The translations under genes were made by a program, and so were the position numbers. From a virus: a stretch of 64,000 bases of DNA. The DNA is taken from positions 35,732-99,731 of IMG/VR virus record IMGVR_UViG_3300012920_009134; one strand, given 5' to 3'. Below are positions 14,702 through 25,442 of this stretch, one piece after another (within the stretch, counting starts at the first letter, position 1; each line of letters opens with the position of its first letter). The notes beneath the pieces are model-generated. The model was not told the DNA's origin and ran no database searches. It saw nothing but the letters and a program-made list of their open reading frames with translations.

Positions 14702-17700
14702 ATGGCAAATAAAGAATATATATACACTTACACAAATACTTTTTATGAAGTCAACGGGGAACCGATAAAAGATCAGTATTCTTTTAATATTCCAAAGAGA
14801 CAGGGAGATGAAGGTGCAGAAGTAGAAATACTCAAGATGTATTTAGGTATTGATTCTCAACCAGGTCAAAGCAGTGCTCTGTTCGACGCTGAACTTATTA
14901 ATCGAATTCGTATTTGGCAAAATGACCACTTAGAGGATATCGCTGCTGAGTCTGGTGCAAACGTAAGAGTTGACCCAAGTTTTGGTCTTTTTGATATAGA
15001 CTTGGGTGTTGCATTTGTCCTTGAGGAGCAAGGATATTTAGGCGAGTTTACTTACAAGGCAATGATTAGAAAGGGTTTTGCTGTCGCTGCAAAAGAATAT
15101 CTTGAATCTGAATATTGGGCGCGTACGTACCTAGAAGAAACTGTTGGTGGTCTAATGTCGTCTGACTATGGATTTCCAACACAAAATGACGCGGTTCAAC
15201 AAGAACCCAGATATGCCAATAAGAGTTGGATCGAGTATAGATACGTTACAAACTATGCTGCGAATAATGTCGAAGGCGAAATATCAGAAAGATTAGATAT
15301 ATTGTCAGAAGCAGCAAGAGACGCAGTTAACCAAGTGTTTGACTTTTATGGTAAACCTAAAACTTGGGTAGTTACGGGCGTCACACAAAAAGAAATGGAA
15401 GGAGAGTTTAATTACATAGCAAACTATCAATCTCTTTTGAAAGATCAGGGTCGTATTGTTGATAAATTCCGCGAAGGTCAGAGATTCACATTTACGGTAG
15501 AAGATCCTGGAAGTGTGTATGAGCAATTAAACGGCACTAAGGTTGACATGCTTTTTGGTATGGACCTTTCAGTTAACTCTGGAGGAGTATCAGACGGATT
15601 TTGTATTATTAAAGAGATATCTCCACCTTCCTTGAGACCAACTTCAACCTATAATATAACTTTTTGGATTAGTAGAACTTTCTTCGAACAAATAGAGGGA
15701 GGATCATTAACATCAGGTGGAACTTTTGATGTCACTGACCCAGACGTCTACCGAGAAGCGGCGCAGATATACAGCGAAAAAAAACGACAAGCAAAAGAAT
15801 TATATAAAAAGGCAGGCAGGGTTGTAGGTGATCTGAACGATCCTGGAAAAATGGCAAAGCAGGTTGACAAGTTTGCAAAAGGGCAATCCCGAAAAGCAAC
15901 CGCTGCAGCACGAAATCTCGGAAATAATCTTTGGGATCAAGCAAGATCAGGTACCGGTGGACCTAGTGATTTTGAACGTCAAGAAGCAACAAAAGAAGCA
16001 CTAGAAGAGGCAGCATTTTTTGGTAGAGACATACCATCCTCGGTTAGGATTGAATTAAGAGACTTCAAGCAAATGATCGACGATGTTTCTGCAAAGTTAG
16101 AGGAATATCATGCCAACATACAGAAGTTTAAGGATGAAAACGACACTAGTAAATCACAGAGTAGGTTTGAGAAATCAAATAGACCCATAGTTCCAGATCT
16201 TGCGCCGAGGGAAGAGGCGCGAAAATTAAGAGAAGTATACGTCGCTCTTGAAGACTTTATGAGGGTCAATGGTTATAGGTTAGCAGCATCTGCACCAGAC
16301 AAGCAAGATAACTTAGTTATAAGTTTCGAACCAGTTCGAGGAGTTGTATATAAACCAGGAATACAAGATCCATCTCTATCTCCAAACTTAGATGAGGTTA
16401 CTGTAAATCCAACTGAAACAGGTGTTGAGGAAATAATCGGTTTTCAAATTTCTGACATCCAGTATACAGTTGATGTCGCTGAAGATTCTAATAGACCACT
16501 GCCTTCTGGCCGAACCCGTTTTAACAGAGATAACGGTAAGCGACCATTTGTATATCCTTCTACAATGGGATATTTGGCACAACTAAATGACATTGCAGAA
16601 TGGATTCAGCAAAATCCATGTGATGATTTAGAGCAGGGTAATCCAGCAGTTGTATTTTTTGCTCGCTGGCATTGGCCTGAAATATCATTTAATTTCACAA
16701 CTAAGAAATCTGAGAGTATCATAAACTTAACAGAACCCTCAGTAACCTTGACAACAAGAAATGAAAGAAAGGGTGAAACTAAGGTAAGGACTGTCAAAAA
16801 TCTTGTTGATCTAAAAGAAGCAGCAATACTAACTGCTAGAGACGAGATTAAAGAACAGAAAGCGCTGTTAGACGAAAATATCAAAGCAATAAAAGAAAGC
16901 ACTTTGTTTGAGAAAAAGGGCAAGATAATAAACACTGCTGATGTATATCCGGACTTCGGTAAGATACCATGCGACATTGAAAAGATGTGGGAAGAATTCT
17001 TAAATCAGTGGGACATGAGACTTGTTATGTGTGATTTGCAAAAATGTATTCCACAACTACCAAGATTCAATCTCAAATTTGACTGGAAACTTCCAACACT
17101 GCCAAATATACCGACATTTGATCCTATGCACTTTGTACTACCTCAGTTGAGGATCGCAATAAATGATATTATAATGTCTTTTATATGTAAGTTGATTCAG
17201 AGCATTTTAGACACAGTAAGAAGACCTGATTGTACAGAGTTGCTTGCTTTTGGTGCCCTTGTGTTGGATGATGTTCTCGCTAAGGTGAATGCTTTTAGGA
17301 ATGAAAGAAGGGCAAGAAGAAAGAATCCAGAAGAAGAACAGGCAGTTATTGATTCGGTCGGACAAGCAAATGAAGCATTAAACGCTATGGGCGTCGTCGG
17401 TCCTGAGTTAAATTCGGATACGGGCGATCTATTGAATGCAATAAGTGCCGTGCTAACTCCAACAGAACTCTGTTCTCTCTTTGAGGGGCAAGCAAGTGAT
17501 AATGTTTTGGGTATCGTACTAAAAGTTGTGCAGACTTCGACTTCTACACTTAAGGAATATTTAACAACCATAGACGAAGTAGAAAAGTTTTTCTTCACTA
17601 TCGGCACTGTTATATCACCAGAGATTTGTGATGCAATCAAAGAGTTAAGTGATATTGTCATATCTCAAGAACTTTGCACTACAGATAGGGATCTAAGAGC

Positions 17701-20700
17701 ATTGCTTGAGGATGTTGGTGCAACCCCCGAACAAATAAGAGATGAGATGTCTGCCCTGGACCAAAAGAGGAAGATATTAAACGAACTTTCAAAGAAGGGG
17801 GACTTTTCAGGACTTTTGCCAGGGATGACACCCGCCCAGTTAGCAGAAGCAGGGTTGCCTGGACCCTACAATAATGCATTTGCCAACAAAATGGTAAAGT
17901 ATGGTGCAGCATCTATTTTTACAAACCTCAAAACCTATTATTCAATTGAGGCAGCGGCATTCCCGTCTAAATTTATTGATGAGATTTTTGAGATGGTAGA
18001 GCCTGGAACCGCAGGGTTCAATCCAATACATTACGCTAAGTATATATATTATAAAAAACTTTCAGACGAATTAGCGGACAAACTCGAAGAAAACGAAAAT
18101 TATCGTCCTAGAAGAATGGGGCGTCTCATTTCTGCAAAAGAGTCTTTTATCGTTCCATTTGTTGATTTTGAATCTGGTGTTACATCGTCCAGACCTGCAA
18201 GCGAAGTATACACACAGGAGTATGGAGTCGAGAGAATGTATCTTCCGTTCATGAGGGTTATGCCAGTTGCCAGCAGTACTGACGAAGGAAAGGTTGAATT
18301 ATCTGAGTTTGCTGACTTGGTTGAAGAGAATGTCGTAGGTTATATGGAACGGTACGCAACAACCAAATTGGTTGTAACTCAAACCTTAAAGAACATTTTG
18401 GATTCTGATGTCTCTACTATGGTTAGAAAGTTTCCAAGTTTCGATGGTGCTTTAAGAGAGTTTCATGTTAGGTTAGCAACAGAAAGAACGGAAATAGAGC
18501 CATTTGACTTATCAGGATTGTCAAAAGCTTCGGTGGGTACTTCTGTGGGAATCACAGATTTGTCATTTTTCGACTCAGAAGTTAAGGATTGCTACAGATT
18601 TTCTTATGACATTCCGGGAACTAGAGAAATTATAACAAGAATATATAATGAAAAGATACCAGAGGAGTATGTGAACTTTAGGTCCTCTGGTGTAGACGTT
18701 TTATCTTCAAGGCATAGGGATAAACTTTTGCGTCCTGGTGGATTTGCAACGTTGTTGATTCAAAAGTACACTGAGTTAGCAGAAGGTAATCCGGGACCAA
18801 ATACTTTTACAGATTATTCAGACGGCAATGAAACAAATATGTTGCCTAAAATATTAGGATATATTGAAAACCCCGACATGGACGCTGCCCGCGCTGCGTT
18901 TAATGCTGTCTTGGATGAGGAGGAGGGTAATTCTCTTGGAGAGTTGCTCCTTGCTTTGATCGTCGGCGCTATAGCGGCCGCCGGAGAGATACTTGAAACC
19001 TCTAATGGACAACCTCTTTATTCTTCCGTTGTGGATTCTTTTAACTTTCAGTTATCAGATATCACAAAAAATTCTAGATTCTTCAACGTTGATGCGATGT
19101 TGGAACTGGAAGATTCTCTGTCTTCAGAGTATAACGTAGACATAGATAGGGAATGTTATGTTAAGAATAGTAGTATTTTGGACTTTCAAGCAATGGTTGA
19201 AAGATTTGCGGAGAAGTTCAATGAAAAGATATCTGAAGCAAAACACGATCCAAGCGAGAGAGATTTTAACAAGATGGGTCCTTATGAAGAGGCCGCAATA
19301 GAATCACTGTTCAAGAGTTACGTAGATTTTTATTGTTTAGAGATAATGTTTAAAAATATCTTTTTGTTGTCAGAAGTTGGAGCAAAAAGAATATTCAAAT
19401 CAGAGTTTGTTATTGACTATATTGTCGATTCTATTGCAACTGAGATGCAAGGAAGTTTATTCAGTAGAACAAATATAACCAAGTTTAACGAAATATTAAA
19501 ATCAATAACCAAGTTAGACGACCCGAAAGAATCTATCAAAACCCTTGTTGTTAAAAACCTGGATGTAGAAGAAATGGCGTCTTTTATAGATGATATATAT
19601 CAACCCAAATATTCATCATTCAAAGAGAGAGTGTATAATGAACTGGTAGATAACATGAAAGATGTACCAAGTACAGAAGATTATCCAAAAGTAACTGTCC
19701 TAACTGACATCAGCGCCCTTTCGGGTCCTCGCGATGCCTCTCGACAGGCAGCATTTTTAGAAAATTATGGAGGATTCCAGGATGTTCCAGTCTCGGCAAG
19801 ATTGCCAAACTTGTACGACAAATTTAAATTCAAGGGATATTCTGAAGAATTGATAGAAAAAAAGATAAACTCAGGACACTTTTGGGTAGAGAAATTCTAT
19901 AGAATAGACAACTTTGCATCTTTTAGGGCGAAATATAACAAAATTCAGGAGTATGTTGCATTAAATCCTGCGTACAACAGACTTCAACCCTTGTCATCGC
20001 TCCATAAGGAGTACATATCACCTGAAGATCTAGAAAAGATGTTGTTTGGTTATCAGTCTTTCGATAAACTTGAAGAATATAATCAAACTATAGAAAACAA
20101 TCTAGAAAGGATTGAGACTGAGTACAAGTATATAAAGACTATATTTTTAGCGTTGCTCTCCAATTTTTACACAGGTTCTTCATATAAGAAAGAATCTTTG
20201 GCGTCAAAGATTATGATTGATCTTGGCATGGCAGAAATGTCTGCAGAGACTGCAACAAGAAAAATCAGAACCTGGAGACAAATCGAATCAGGAGTTCTTC
20301 ATACGGTTGAAACTGTGCCGTATAATGATAATCAAATTGAAACAGATCTGGCATACAGAAATGGCAACGTAGATATCGAAGAACTATATAAGAGAATGAA
20401 ATCTAGATTCGAGATCGGTAAAGCAGTTGCAAACGGACAAATAAATGGAGACAATCTTATATCTAAGTCGTGGGACACTATTCCGGATGATAACAAGCAT
20501 GATACAGAATTTGGAACCCTTGCAAAACATTATGACTGGGTTAACTATTTTGATTTTCTTGTTCGTGGAGCAACAGATTTGTCAGTAGAAAGAAAATCTC
20601 AAATGATTGTAGATTGTTTGACTAGGTTTGTAGAACTCTCACACAACTGGGTACCCAGAAGGCAGTCATCTGGAAATGCGACAGACTTTTCACCAGTATG

Positions 20701-23242
20701 GAGAGATTACAGCGAAGTACTGAACTCAGGATATTCAGAAAATAAGTTTGAAACATTAAACATTATATCTAAAGTGAAGTCTGCTTTTCGAAGTTCGAAA
20801 TACGGCATGTCGACCCAAGGCACGGCCGCTCAATACAATTTCGCCAAAGCAGCGTACCAATCTTCCTCGGAAGTTTTACTGCATGATCAGTGGACAGATA
20901 CATTTTACCACTTTACTCAACCCAGAACTAATAATAGGGATGTTGCAGGCAGTGTTGTTTATGAGGAGGGTGACAAATACCAAGAGATGGTGTTGTCCCT
21001 GTATGTGAGTGAAGTGTTTTCTCCAACGACCGATATTTCTTATGAAGAGAGTCGCGTTGGAATATTAAACCTTGCAAGTAGCGGAATTGCTGCTGCTGAT
21101 GTATCGTTTCCAAACATAAATATTCCTGGTTTTGGTAACATTGACCTTGATCGCTCCGCAAACAATGAAAGTGATATTTTTTCAAAACAGGCAGAACTTT
21201 ATGACCATTTAAAAAATAACCTTAAAGTTGGGTGTCGTTTGATGTTTGGGCATAAGGTAAGAAGACAAGAGATTAATTTTCAAGGAGAGGGCGTCAATAG
21301 GATAGATCCAGAACATATATTCAAAAACTTCAAACTTAGGGATGGCACAACAGGCATGGGTTTGCCTGGAAAATCTGGATTGTTTTCAACTAAAAAAGCA
21401 TTCTTGGGACACGCGGACTCAGAACCGCTAATCCTCGGTGTTCAAGGTGAAGGGACTAGTTTAAATTCTAGATCTGCCTTTTATTCAAATGCAATGCAGG
21501 TGGTCGGATCGAGAAATGCGGGACTCTTTTCTACACATCTAAGTCCGGAAGTTGATGAAAAGAATAAGCGTATTGATGAACTCCTTGGTCAGATATCCAA
21601 TCTAGAGGAGACTATTGCTTCTTTGAGGGAGAGTTCTGCAAGACCTGCACCCAACACACCCAATATTCCTGGATTTGGGTTTCCAGGAAACAACTCCGGA
21701 CAAGGTGTTGATCTTGCTGCTGTTTATGAAAACGACCTTCAATCAAAAAAATCTGAAGTTCAAAGACTGGAAGATGAAATAAAAGAAATTGTATCTGTAA
21801 GAATCGCAACAGATGATGAAATAGATCTAATAACACCAACGATAGATGACGTCTTGGTTTATTCAATACCAATGGATGAATACGTTATAGACGTTGATTG
21901 TTTTGAAGAACTGTTTGCAGAGTTTGAAGAAAAAGAAAAAACCAAAGTAAGCAAAAGGATCGAACAAACAGAGCAGAGGTTGGAAGAACTTCAAGAGCAA
22001 AATGAGGAAGCATCAGAAGAGGCGCTAGAACAAGTTGTACTTGATTCTGAAGAAAGGTTGTCAACATTAAATGAAGAACTATCACACCTCCTATCTCTCC
22101 CACAATCCCAGCGAGATAGTTTTAGATCCTTGATATCTCTGAAACGAAAACAAATAGCAGATACTGAAGCAAGTTTGGCAGCAGTAAGAGTTAACCCACA
22201 AGCATTTTATGATCAGCAAACAACCGAAAGAATACAAGAGTTAACCGAGCAAAACAAAACATGGCAAGAAAGTGTGGAGTTTGAAGGATTTTTTCAGAGA
22301 GGGGAAAACCAAACTAGTACGACTGGGAAGGTTATTAGAAGAAATTTTCTAAGAAAGCATCTTTTTGAAAAGTACAATGACAAAATAGTTAGTGAGTTGT
22401 TGTCAATGAACAAGCAAGCAAGTGGAAAATGGGTTATTGACCCAGATGCTGATCCAATGAAACCACACAAGATGTTGTTTGACTTTTTGTTTCCTCTAGA
22501 CAGGTATGCCCCATTGCACTTTTTGCAGAATTTGGAAATATTTCAGAATGAAAAGGGCGATGTAAACATCTTAAAGGCAACAAAACTGTTTGTAATGCAG
22601 CATATGTTACAAATGCACGGCATAGGAAACACAGACCCCAAACCAGAAGATAGCGCCGTTGACGACTCTCACGCACTACTATCCCAAAACGTGGGAGCGA
22701 TGGAGTTAACGGCCTCTGAAATCATGAATATGATATGGGAAGCGATCTTAAACGCTGCAAAAGATGCAGCCTCTGCTGCTGTGAGAGAGATAGTCAGACT
22801 AGTAGATCCGGGATATAGAGATATGCGTAGAGGATATCTTAAGGATCCTTGCGCCATGAAAGAGGGTCTGAAAGATGGACTCGTTGGAAAACAGAGTATT
22901 AGGAGATATTCTGGCGGCAAACTTGACGAAGGTTTTGGCAAACGTCAGGGATGCAAGTATTTTATACCAGTTAATAACTTTCCTGTTGATCTTTTGGAGG
23001 GGTCATTCGAGTTGGACTTTAGAAGAGTTAGAGACGCATCTTTGAATTTTGCAGGGTTGTTGCAGAATAAAAAGAGAAGGTATGGGTTGCCACTTACCCC
23101 CATGAGCGGATTAGCGTTTGGAGTTCGGGAAGTCAAGGGTGAAAAACACAGCAAACTAAAGAGAGACAACAATTGTGAGGATGATTGTCAGACAAAGCCT
23201 ATAGTTAAACCAAAGGGCAAGTGTGAGGATACAGATACGTAA
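14702..23242 (+). CDS. Giant baseplate/tail protein, N-terminal peptidoglycan-binding-like domain
   Basis: A 2,846-residue protein in one uninterrupted frame. Residues about 30-130 resemble a PG_binding_1 fold: GDEGAEVEILKMYLGI, then FDAELINRIRIWQNDH and EFTYKAMIRKG, a helical repeat that grips peptidoglycan stems. Residues 270-330 are beta-rich. A hydrophobic stretch near 1,414-1,434 (LGELLLALIVGAIAAAGEIL) could be a buried helix. Residues about 2,284-2,310 and 2,409-2,500 are strong coiled coils rich in Glu, Leu and Arg. The last 30 residues are Lys/Asp/Cys-rich. It ends one base into gp25, in the position where T4-like phages keep large wedge proteins such as gp7, but no direct gp7 similarity could be read. 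A tape-measure role is possible but less likely. Confidence 0.6.
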   Translation: MANKEYIYTYTNTFYEVNGEPIKDQYSFNIPKRQGDEGAEVEILKMYLGIDSQPGQSSALFDAELINRIRIWQNDHLEDIAAESGANVRVDPSFGLFDIDLGVAFVLEEQGYLGEFTYKAMIRKGFAVAAKEYLESEYWARTYLEETVGGLMSSDYGFPTQNDAVQQEPRYANKSWIEYRYVTNYAANNVEGEISERLDILSEAARDAVNQVFDFYGKPKTWVVTGVTQKEMEGEFNYIANYQSLLKDQGRIVDKFREGQRFTFTVEDPGSVYEQLNGTKVDMLFGMDLSVNSGGVSDGFCIIKEISPPSLRPTSTYNITFWISRTFFEQIEGGSLTSGGTFDVTDPDVYREAAQIYSEKKRQAKELYKKAGRVVGDLNDPGKMAKQVDKFAKGQSRKATAAARNLGNNLWDQARSGTGGPSDFERQEATKEALEEAAFFGRDIPSSVRIELRDFKQMIDDVSAKLEEYHANIQKFKDENDTSKSQSRFEKSNRPIVPDLAPREEARKLREVYVALEDFMRVNGYRLAASAPDKQDNLVISFEPVRGVVYKPGIQDPSLSPNLDEVTVNPTETGVEEIIGFQISDIQYTVDVAEDSNRPLPSGRTRFNRDNGKRPFVYPSTMGYLAQLNDIAEWIQQNPCDDLEQGNPAVVFFARWHWPEISFNFTTKKSESIINLTEPSVTLTTRNERKGETKVRTVKNLVDLKEAAILTARDEIKEQKALLDENIKAIKESTLFEKKGKIINTADVYPDFGKIPCDIEKMWEEFLNQWDMRLVMCDLQKCIPQLPRFNLKFDWKLPTLPNIPTFDPMHFVLPQLRIAINDIIMSFICKLIQSILDTVRRPDCTELLAFGALVLDDVLAKVNAFRNERRARRKNPEEEQAVIDSVGQANEALNAMGVVGPELNSDTGDLLNAISAVLTPTELCSLFEGQASDNVLGIVLKVVQTSTSTLKEYLTTIDEVEKFFFTIGTVISPEICDAIKELSDIVISQELCTTDRDLRALLEDVGATPEQIRDEMSALDQKRKILNELSKKGDFSGLLPGMTPAQLAEAGLPGPYNNAFANKMVKYGAASIFTNLKTYYSIEAAAFPSKFIDEIFEMVEPGTAGFNPIHYAKYIYYKKLSDELADKLEENENYRPRRMGRLISAKESFIVPFVDFESGVTSSRPASEVYTQEYGVERMYLPFMRVMPVASSTDEGKVELSEFADLVEENVVGYMERYATTKLVVTQTLKNILDSDVSTMVRKFPSFDGALREFHVRLATERTEIEPFDLSGLSKASVGTSVGITDLSFFDSEVKDCYRFSYDIPGTREIITRIYNEKIPEEYVNFRSSGVDVLSSRHRDKLLRPGGFATLLIQKYTELAEGNPGPNTFTDYSDGNETNMLPKILGYIENPDMDAARAAFNAVLDEEEGNSLGELLLALIVGAIAAAGEILETSNGQPLYSSVVDSFNFQLSDITKNSRFFNVDAMLELEDSLSSEYNVDIDRECYVKNSSILDFQAMVERFAEKFNEKISEAKHDPSERDFNKMGPYEEAAIESLFKSYVDFYCLEIMFKNIFLLSEVGAKRIFKSEFVIDYIVDSIATEMQGSLFSRTNITKFNEILKSITKLDDPKESIKTLVVKNLDVEEMASFIDDIYQPKYSSFKERVYNELVDNMKDVPSTEDYPKVTVLTDISALSGPRDASRQAAFLENYGGFQDVPVSARLPNLYDKFKFKGYSEELIEKKINSGHFWVEKFYRIDNFASFRAKYNKIQEYVALNPAYNRLQPLSSLHKEYISPEDLEKMLFGYQSFDKLEEYNQTIENNLERIETEYKYIKTIFLALLSNFYTGSSYKKESLASKIMIDLGMAEMSAETATRKIRTWRQIESGVLHTVETVPYNDNQIETDLAYRNGNVDIEELYKRMKSRFEIGKAVANGQINGDNLISKSWDTIPDDNKHDTEFGTLAKHYDWVNYFDFLVRGATDLSVERKSQMIVDCLTRFVELSHNWVPRRQSSGNATDFSPVWRDYSEVLNSGYSENKFETLNIISKVKSAFRSSKYGMSTQGTAAQYNFAKAAYQSSSEVLLHDQWTDTFYHFTQPRTNNRDVAGSVVYEEGDKYQEMVLSLYVSEVFSPTTDISYEESRVGILNLASSGIAAADVSFPNINIPGFGNIDLDRSANNESDIFSKQAELYDHLKNNLKVGCRLMFGHKVRRQEINFQGEGVNRIDPEHIFKNFKLRDGTTGMGLPGKSGLFSTKKAFLGHADSEPLILGVQGEGTSLNSRSAFYSNAMQVVGSRNAGLFSTHLSPEVDEKNKRIDELLGQISNLEETIASLRESSARPAPNTPNIPGFGFPGNNSGQGVDLAAVYENDLQSKKSEVQRLEDEIKEIVSVRIATDDEIDLITPTIDDVLVYSIPMDEYVIDVDCFEELFAEFEEKEKTKVSKRIEQTEQRLEELQEQNEEASEEALEQVVLDSEERLSTLNEELSHLLSLPQSQRDSFRSLISLKRKQIADTEASLAAVRVNPQAFYDQQTTERIQELTEQNKTWQESVEFEGFFQRGENQTSTTGKVIRRNFLRKHLFEKYNDKIVSELLSMNKQASGKWVIDPDADPMKPHKMLFDFLFPLDRYAPLHFLQNLEIFQNEKGDVNILKATKLFVMQHMLQMHGIGNTDPKPEDSAVDDSHALLSQNVGAMELTASEIMNMIWEAILNAAKDAASAAVREIVRLVDPGYRDMRRGYLKDPCAMKEGLKDGLVGKQSIRRYSGGKLDEGFGKRQGCKYFIPVNNFPVDLLEGSFELDFRRVRDASLNFAGLLQNKKRRYGLPLTPMSGLAFGVREVKGEKHSKLKRDNNCEDDCQTKPIVKPKGKCEDTDT

Positions 23243-23628
23243 TGTATGGGATAGGACCAAAACTACCAATCAGATTTACTAAGCAGGGTACACCACTCAA
23301 TACGCTTACTATCAGAGAGAATACGCAACAAAATTTGAAAAACTTAATCTTAACTTCTCCTGGTGAAAGAATAATGGATATTGATTTTGGCGTTGGACTT
23401 AGAAGATATTTATTTGAAAACAACACCCCTGTTGTACGACAAAAACTAGAAAACAGAATAATCGAACAAGTTGAGAGGTATATGCCGTTTGTTAACATAA
23501 AAGGAATTGATGTTGTATATTCTGATAACAACCCGAATGTAATGGACATAAAATTAAGATATGGAATAAGTGGTATTGCTTCTGAGGAATTATTGTCTCT
23601 ATCACTAGATCCAAAAATAACTTCATAA
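23242..23628 (+). CDS. 25: gp25-like baseplate wedge protein
   Basis: A 128-residue protein of the gp25/lysozyme-like wedge family (usual length 110-135). Recognisable are NTLTIRENTQQNLKNLILTSPGERIMDIDFGVGL, where the LILTSPGER and FGVGLRRYLFE motifs define the family, followed by a RIIEQVERYMPFV helix and the final VMDIKLRYGI strand. gp25 sits in the inner wedge next to gp6 and helps trigger sheath contraction. The gp6-like gene follows 26 bases downstream, the conserved order in contractile tails. Start ATG 23242 overlaps the previous stop by one base. Confidence 0.9.
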   Translation: MYGIGPKLPIRFTKQGTPLNTLTIRENTQQNLKNLILTSPGERIMDIDFGVGLRRYLFENNTPVVRQKLENRIIEQVERYMPFVNIKGIDVVYSDNNPNVMDIKLRYGISGIASEELLSLSLDPKITS

Positions 23629-23654
23629 CTATTTAATATTGAGGAAAATCGCAA

Positions 23655-25442
23655 ATGGCCAAAAAGAAAATACCAATATCATATACAGACAGAGATTTTA
23701 ATTCGATAAAGAATTCACTAGTTGAGCATGCTAGGAGATATTATCCAGACACATATAAAGATTTTAACGAAGCATCTTTTGGTTCATTGATGTTGGATAC
23801 GGTCGCTTATGTTGGTGATGTGTTGTCTTTCTATTTAGATTATCAAGCAAACGAAAGTTTTTTAGAAACTGCAATCGAAAAAGAAAATATTATTAACCTC
23901 TCTAGGAACATGGGTTATCGGTATACTGATGCAGTTACTTCTTTTGGCGAATGTGACTTCTATATTACGATACCTGCTCTAAATGGAGCACCAGATCTTC
24001 AGTATGCACCAGTGCTTAAGTCTGGTGCAGAAATAACTAGCGAAACCGGCGGGAGATACACCTTAATAGAAGACATCAATTTTGCAGACCCTAATAATTT
24101 GGTTGTTGTTTCTAGTGTTAATGATTCAAACGGAGCGCCCTCTAACTATGCTGTGAAAGCAACAGGGATGATCAAGTCAGGATTTGTAGAGGAAAAATTT
24201 ATAGAAGTTGACGATTACGAAAGATTTAAGAAGATTAGAATAGAAGAAAGCAACATTTCAGAAGTTGAAAGTGTGGAAGATGCAGAAGGTCATGTCTACT
24301 ATGAGGTAGATCATTTATCACAAGATGTTATATATGTCAATGTTACAAATAGAAATCCAGATAAATTTAGAGTAAAGAATATACTAAAACCAATGTCAGT
24401 ACCGAGAAGGTATGTGGCGAATTACTTTCCGGGTGCAGTTGAGATTCAATTTGGCCAAGGCAGCGATTTAGAAATACTGTCGAGTTCTTATGTAGATCCT
24501 TCCAGTGTGGTTATGAAGCAGTTTGGAAAGCAGTACGTTTCAGATACATATTTGGATCCAACGAATTTCACCCAAACCGAGAAGATGGGGATATCCCCCT
24601 CTAATACAACTTTGTCTGTTAAACTTAGAAGAAATGAAATAGAGAATGTAAATGCTCCTGCCGGTGCGATAACAACTGTTATTCAGGCCGAGTTTGAATT
24701 TGAAGACGAAAACAGTTTATCTGCTGCCAGCGTAGAGGGGGTTAGAAACTCGATCGAGTGTGAAAATGAAAACCCAGTTGTGGGGGATCTATCCTTACCC
24801 GAAGAGGAGGAGATAAAGATAAGGGCAATGAACTCGTTCTCCTCGCAAAACAGGGCAGTTACGATGCAGGATTACGTCGCTATGGCATATGCGATGCCTT
24901 CAAGGTTTGGAGCAATAAAAAGAACGAGAGTAGAAGTTGATAAAGATTCATTTAAGAGAAACCTGAATATGTACATTATGGCAGAAGATGAGAATGGAAA
25001 ATTGATACCTGCTAGTATCACACTTAAAAACAACCTCAAAACTTGGGTGACAAACTATAAGATGATGGCCGACACCTTCGACATACTCGATGCTCGAATA
25101 TTAAACTTGGGAATTGATTATACAGTGGTAGTTGCTGACAACGTCTCTAGTGTTGAGACTATTGCTTTGTGCAATGCAGAGTTGGAGGAACTCTACAAGA
25201 TTCATCCTGAAATAGGGGAGTCTTTAATGATTAACGATATCTACAAAACATTAAACCAGTTAGATCAAGTGGTTGATGTGACGGATGTTACAATAAGAAC
25301 AATAACGGGAGGGCAGTATTCTACAGTGCCATACAACATAGATGAAAACTTGAGTTTGGATGGTCGTGTATTGATGATGCCTTCTGATTTTGTTTATGAG
25401 ATTAAATTTCCTATATCGGATATTAGAGGTTCTGCGACATGA
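23655..25442 (+). CDS. 6: gp6-like baseplate wedge protein
   Basis: A 595-residue protein matching the gp6/gpJ baseplate wedge family. The N-terminus has ISYTDRDFNSIKNSLVEHARRYYPDTYKDF and the hallmark ASFGSLMLDTVAYVGDVLSFYLDYQANESFLETA. The middle holds beta-rich insertions and the C-terminal half has NSFSSQNRAVTMQDYVAMAYAMPS, the conserved gpJ-like segment, then a ferredoxin-like AVTVEN-type end. T4 gp6 is 660 residues. Two copies per wedge form the iris that holds the baseplate together. GAGG at 23641-23644 is a likely RBS. It overlaps the following gene by 4 bases. Confidence 0.88.
   Translation: MAKKKIPISYTDRDFNSIKNSLVEHARRYYPDTYKDFNEASFGSLMLDTVAYVGDVLSFYLDYQANESFLETAIEKENIINLSRNMGYRYTDAVTSFGECDFYITIPALNGAPDLQYAPVLKSGAEITSETGGRYTLIEDINFADPNNLVVVSSVNDSNGAPSNYAVKATGMIKSGFVEEKFIEVDDYERFKKIRIEESNISEVESVEDAEGHVYYEVDHLSQDVIYVNVTNRNPDKFRVKNILKPMSVPRRYVANYFPGAVEIQFGQGSDLEILSSSYVDPSSVVMKQFGKQYVSDTYLDPTNFTQTEKMGISPSNTTLSVKLRRNEIENVNAPAGAITTVIQAEFEFEDENSLSAASVEGVRNSIECENENPVVGDLSLPEEEEIKIRAMNSFSSQNRAVTMQDYVAMAYAMPSRFGAIKRTRVEVDKDSFKRNLNMYIMAEDENGKLIPASITLKNNLKTWVTNYKMMADTFDILDARILNLGIDYTVVVADNVSSVETIALCNAELEELYKIHPEIGESLMINDIYKTLNQLDQVVDVTDVTIRTITGGQYSTVPYNIDENLSLDGRVLMMPSDFVYEIKFPISDIRGSAT

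Noticed and set aside
21612-23654. Several minus-strand open frames, including one of 149 codons at 23,205-23,654
   Set aside because: They lie opposite clear structural genes, have no RBS or motif and show the composition of an antisense shadow.
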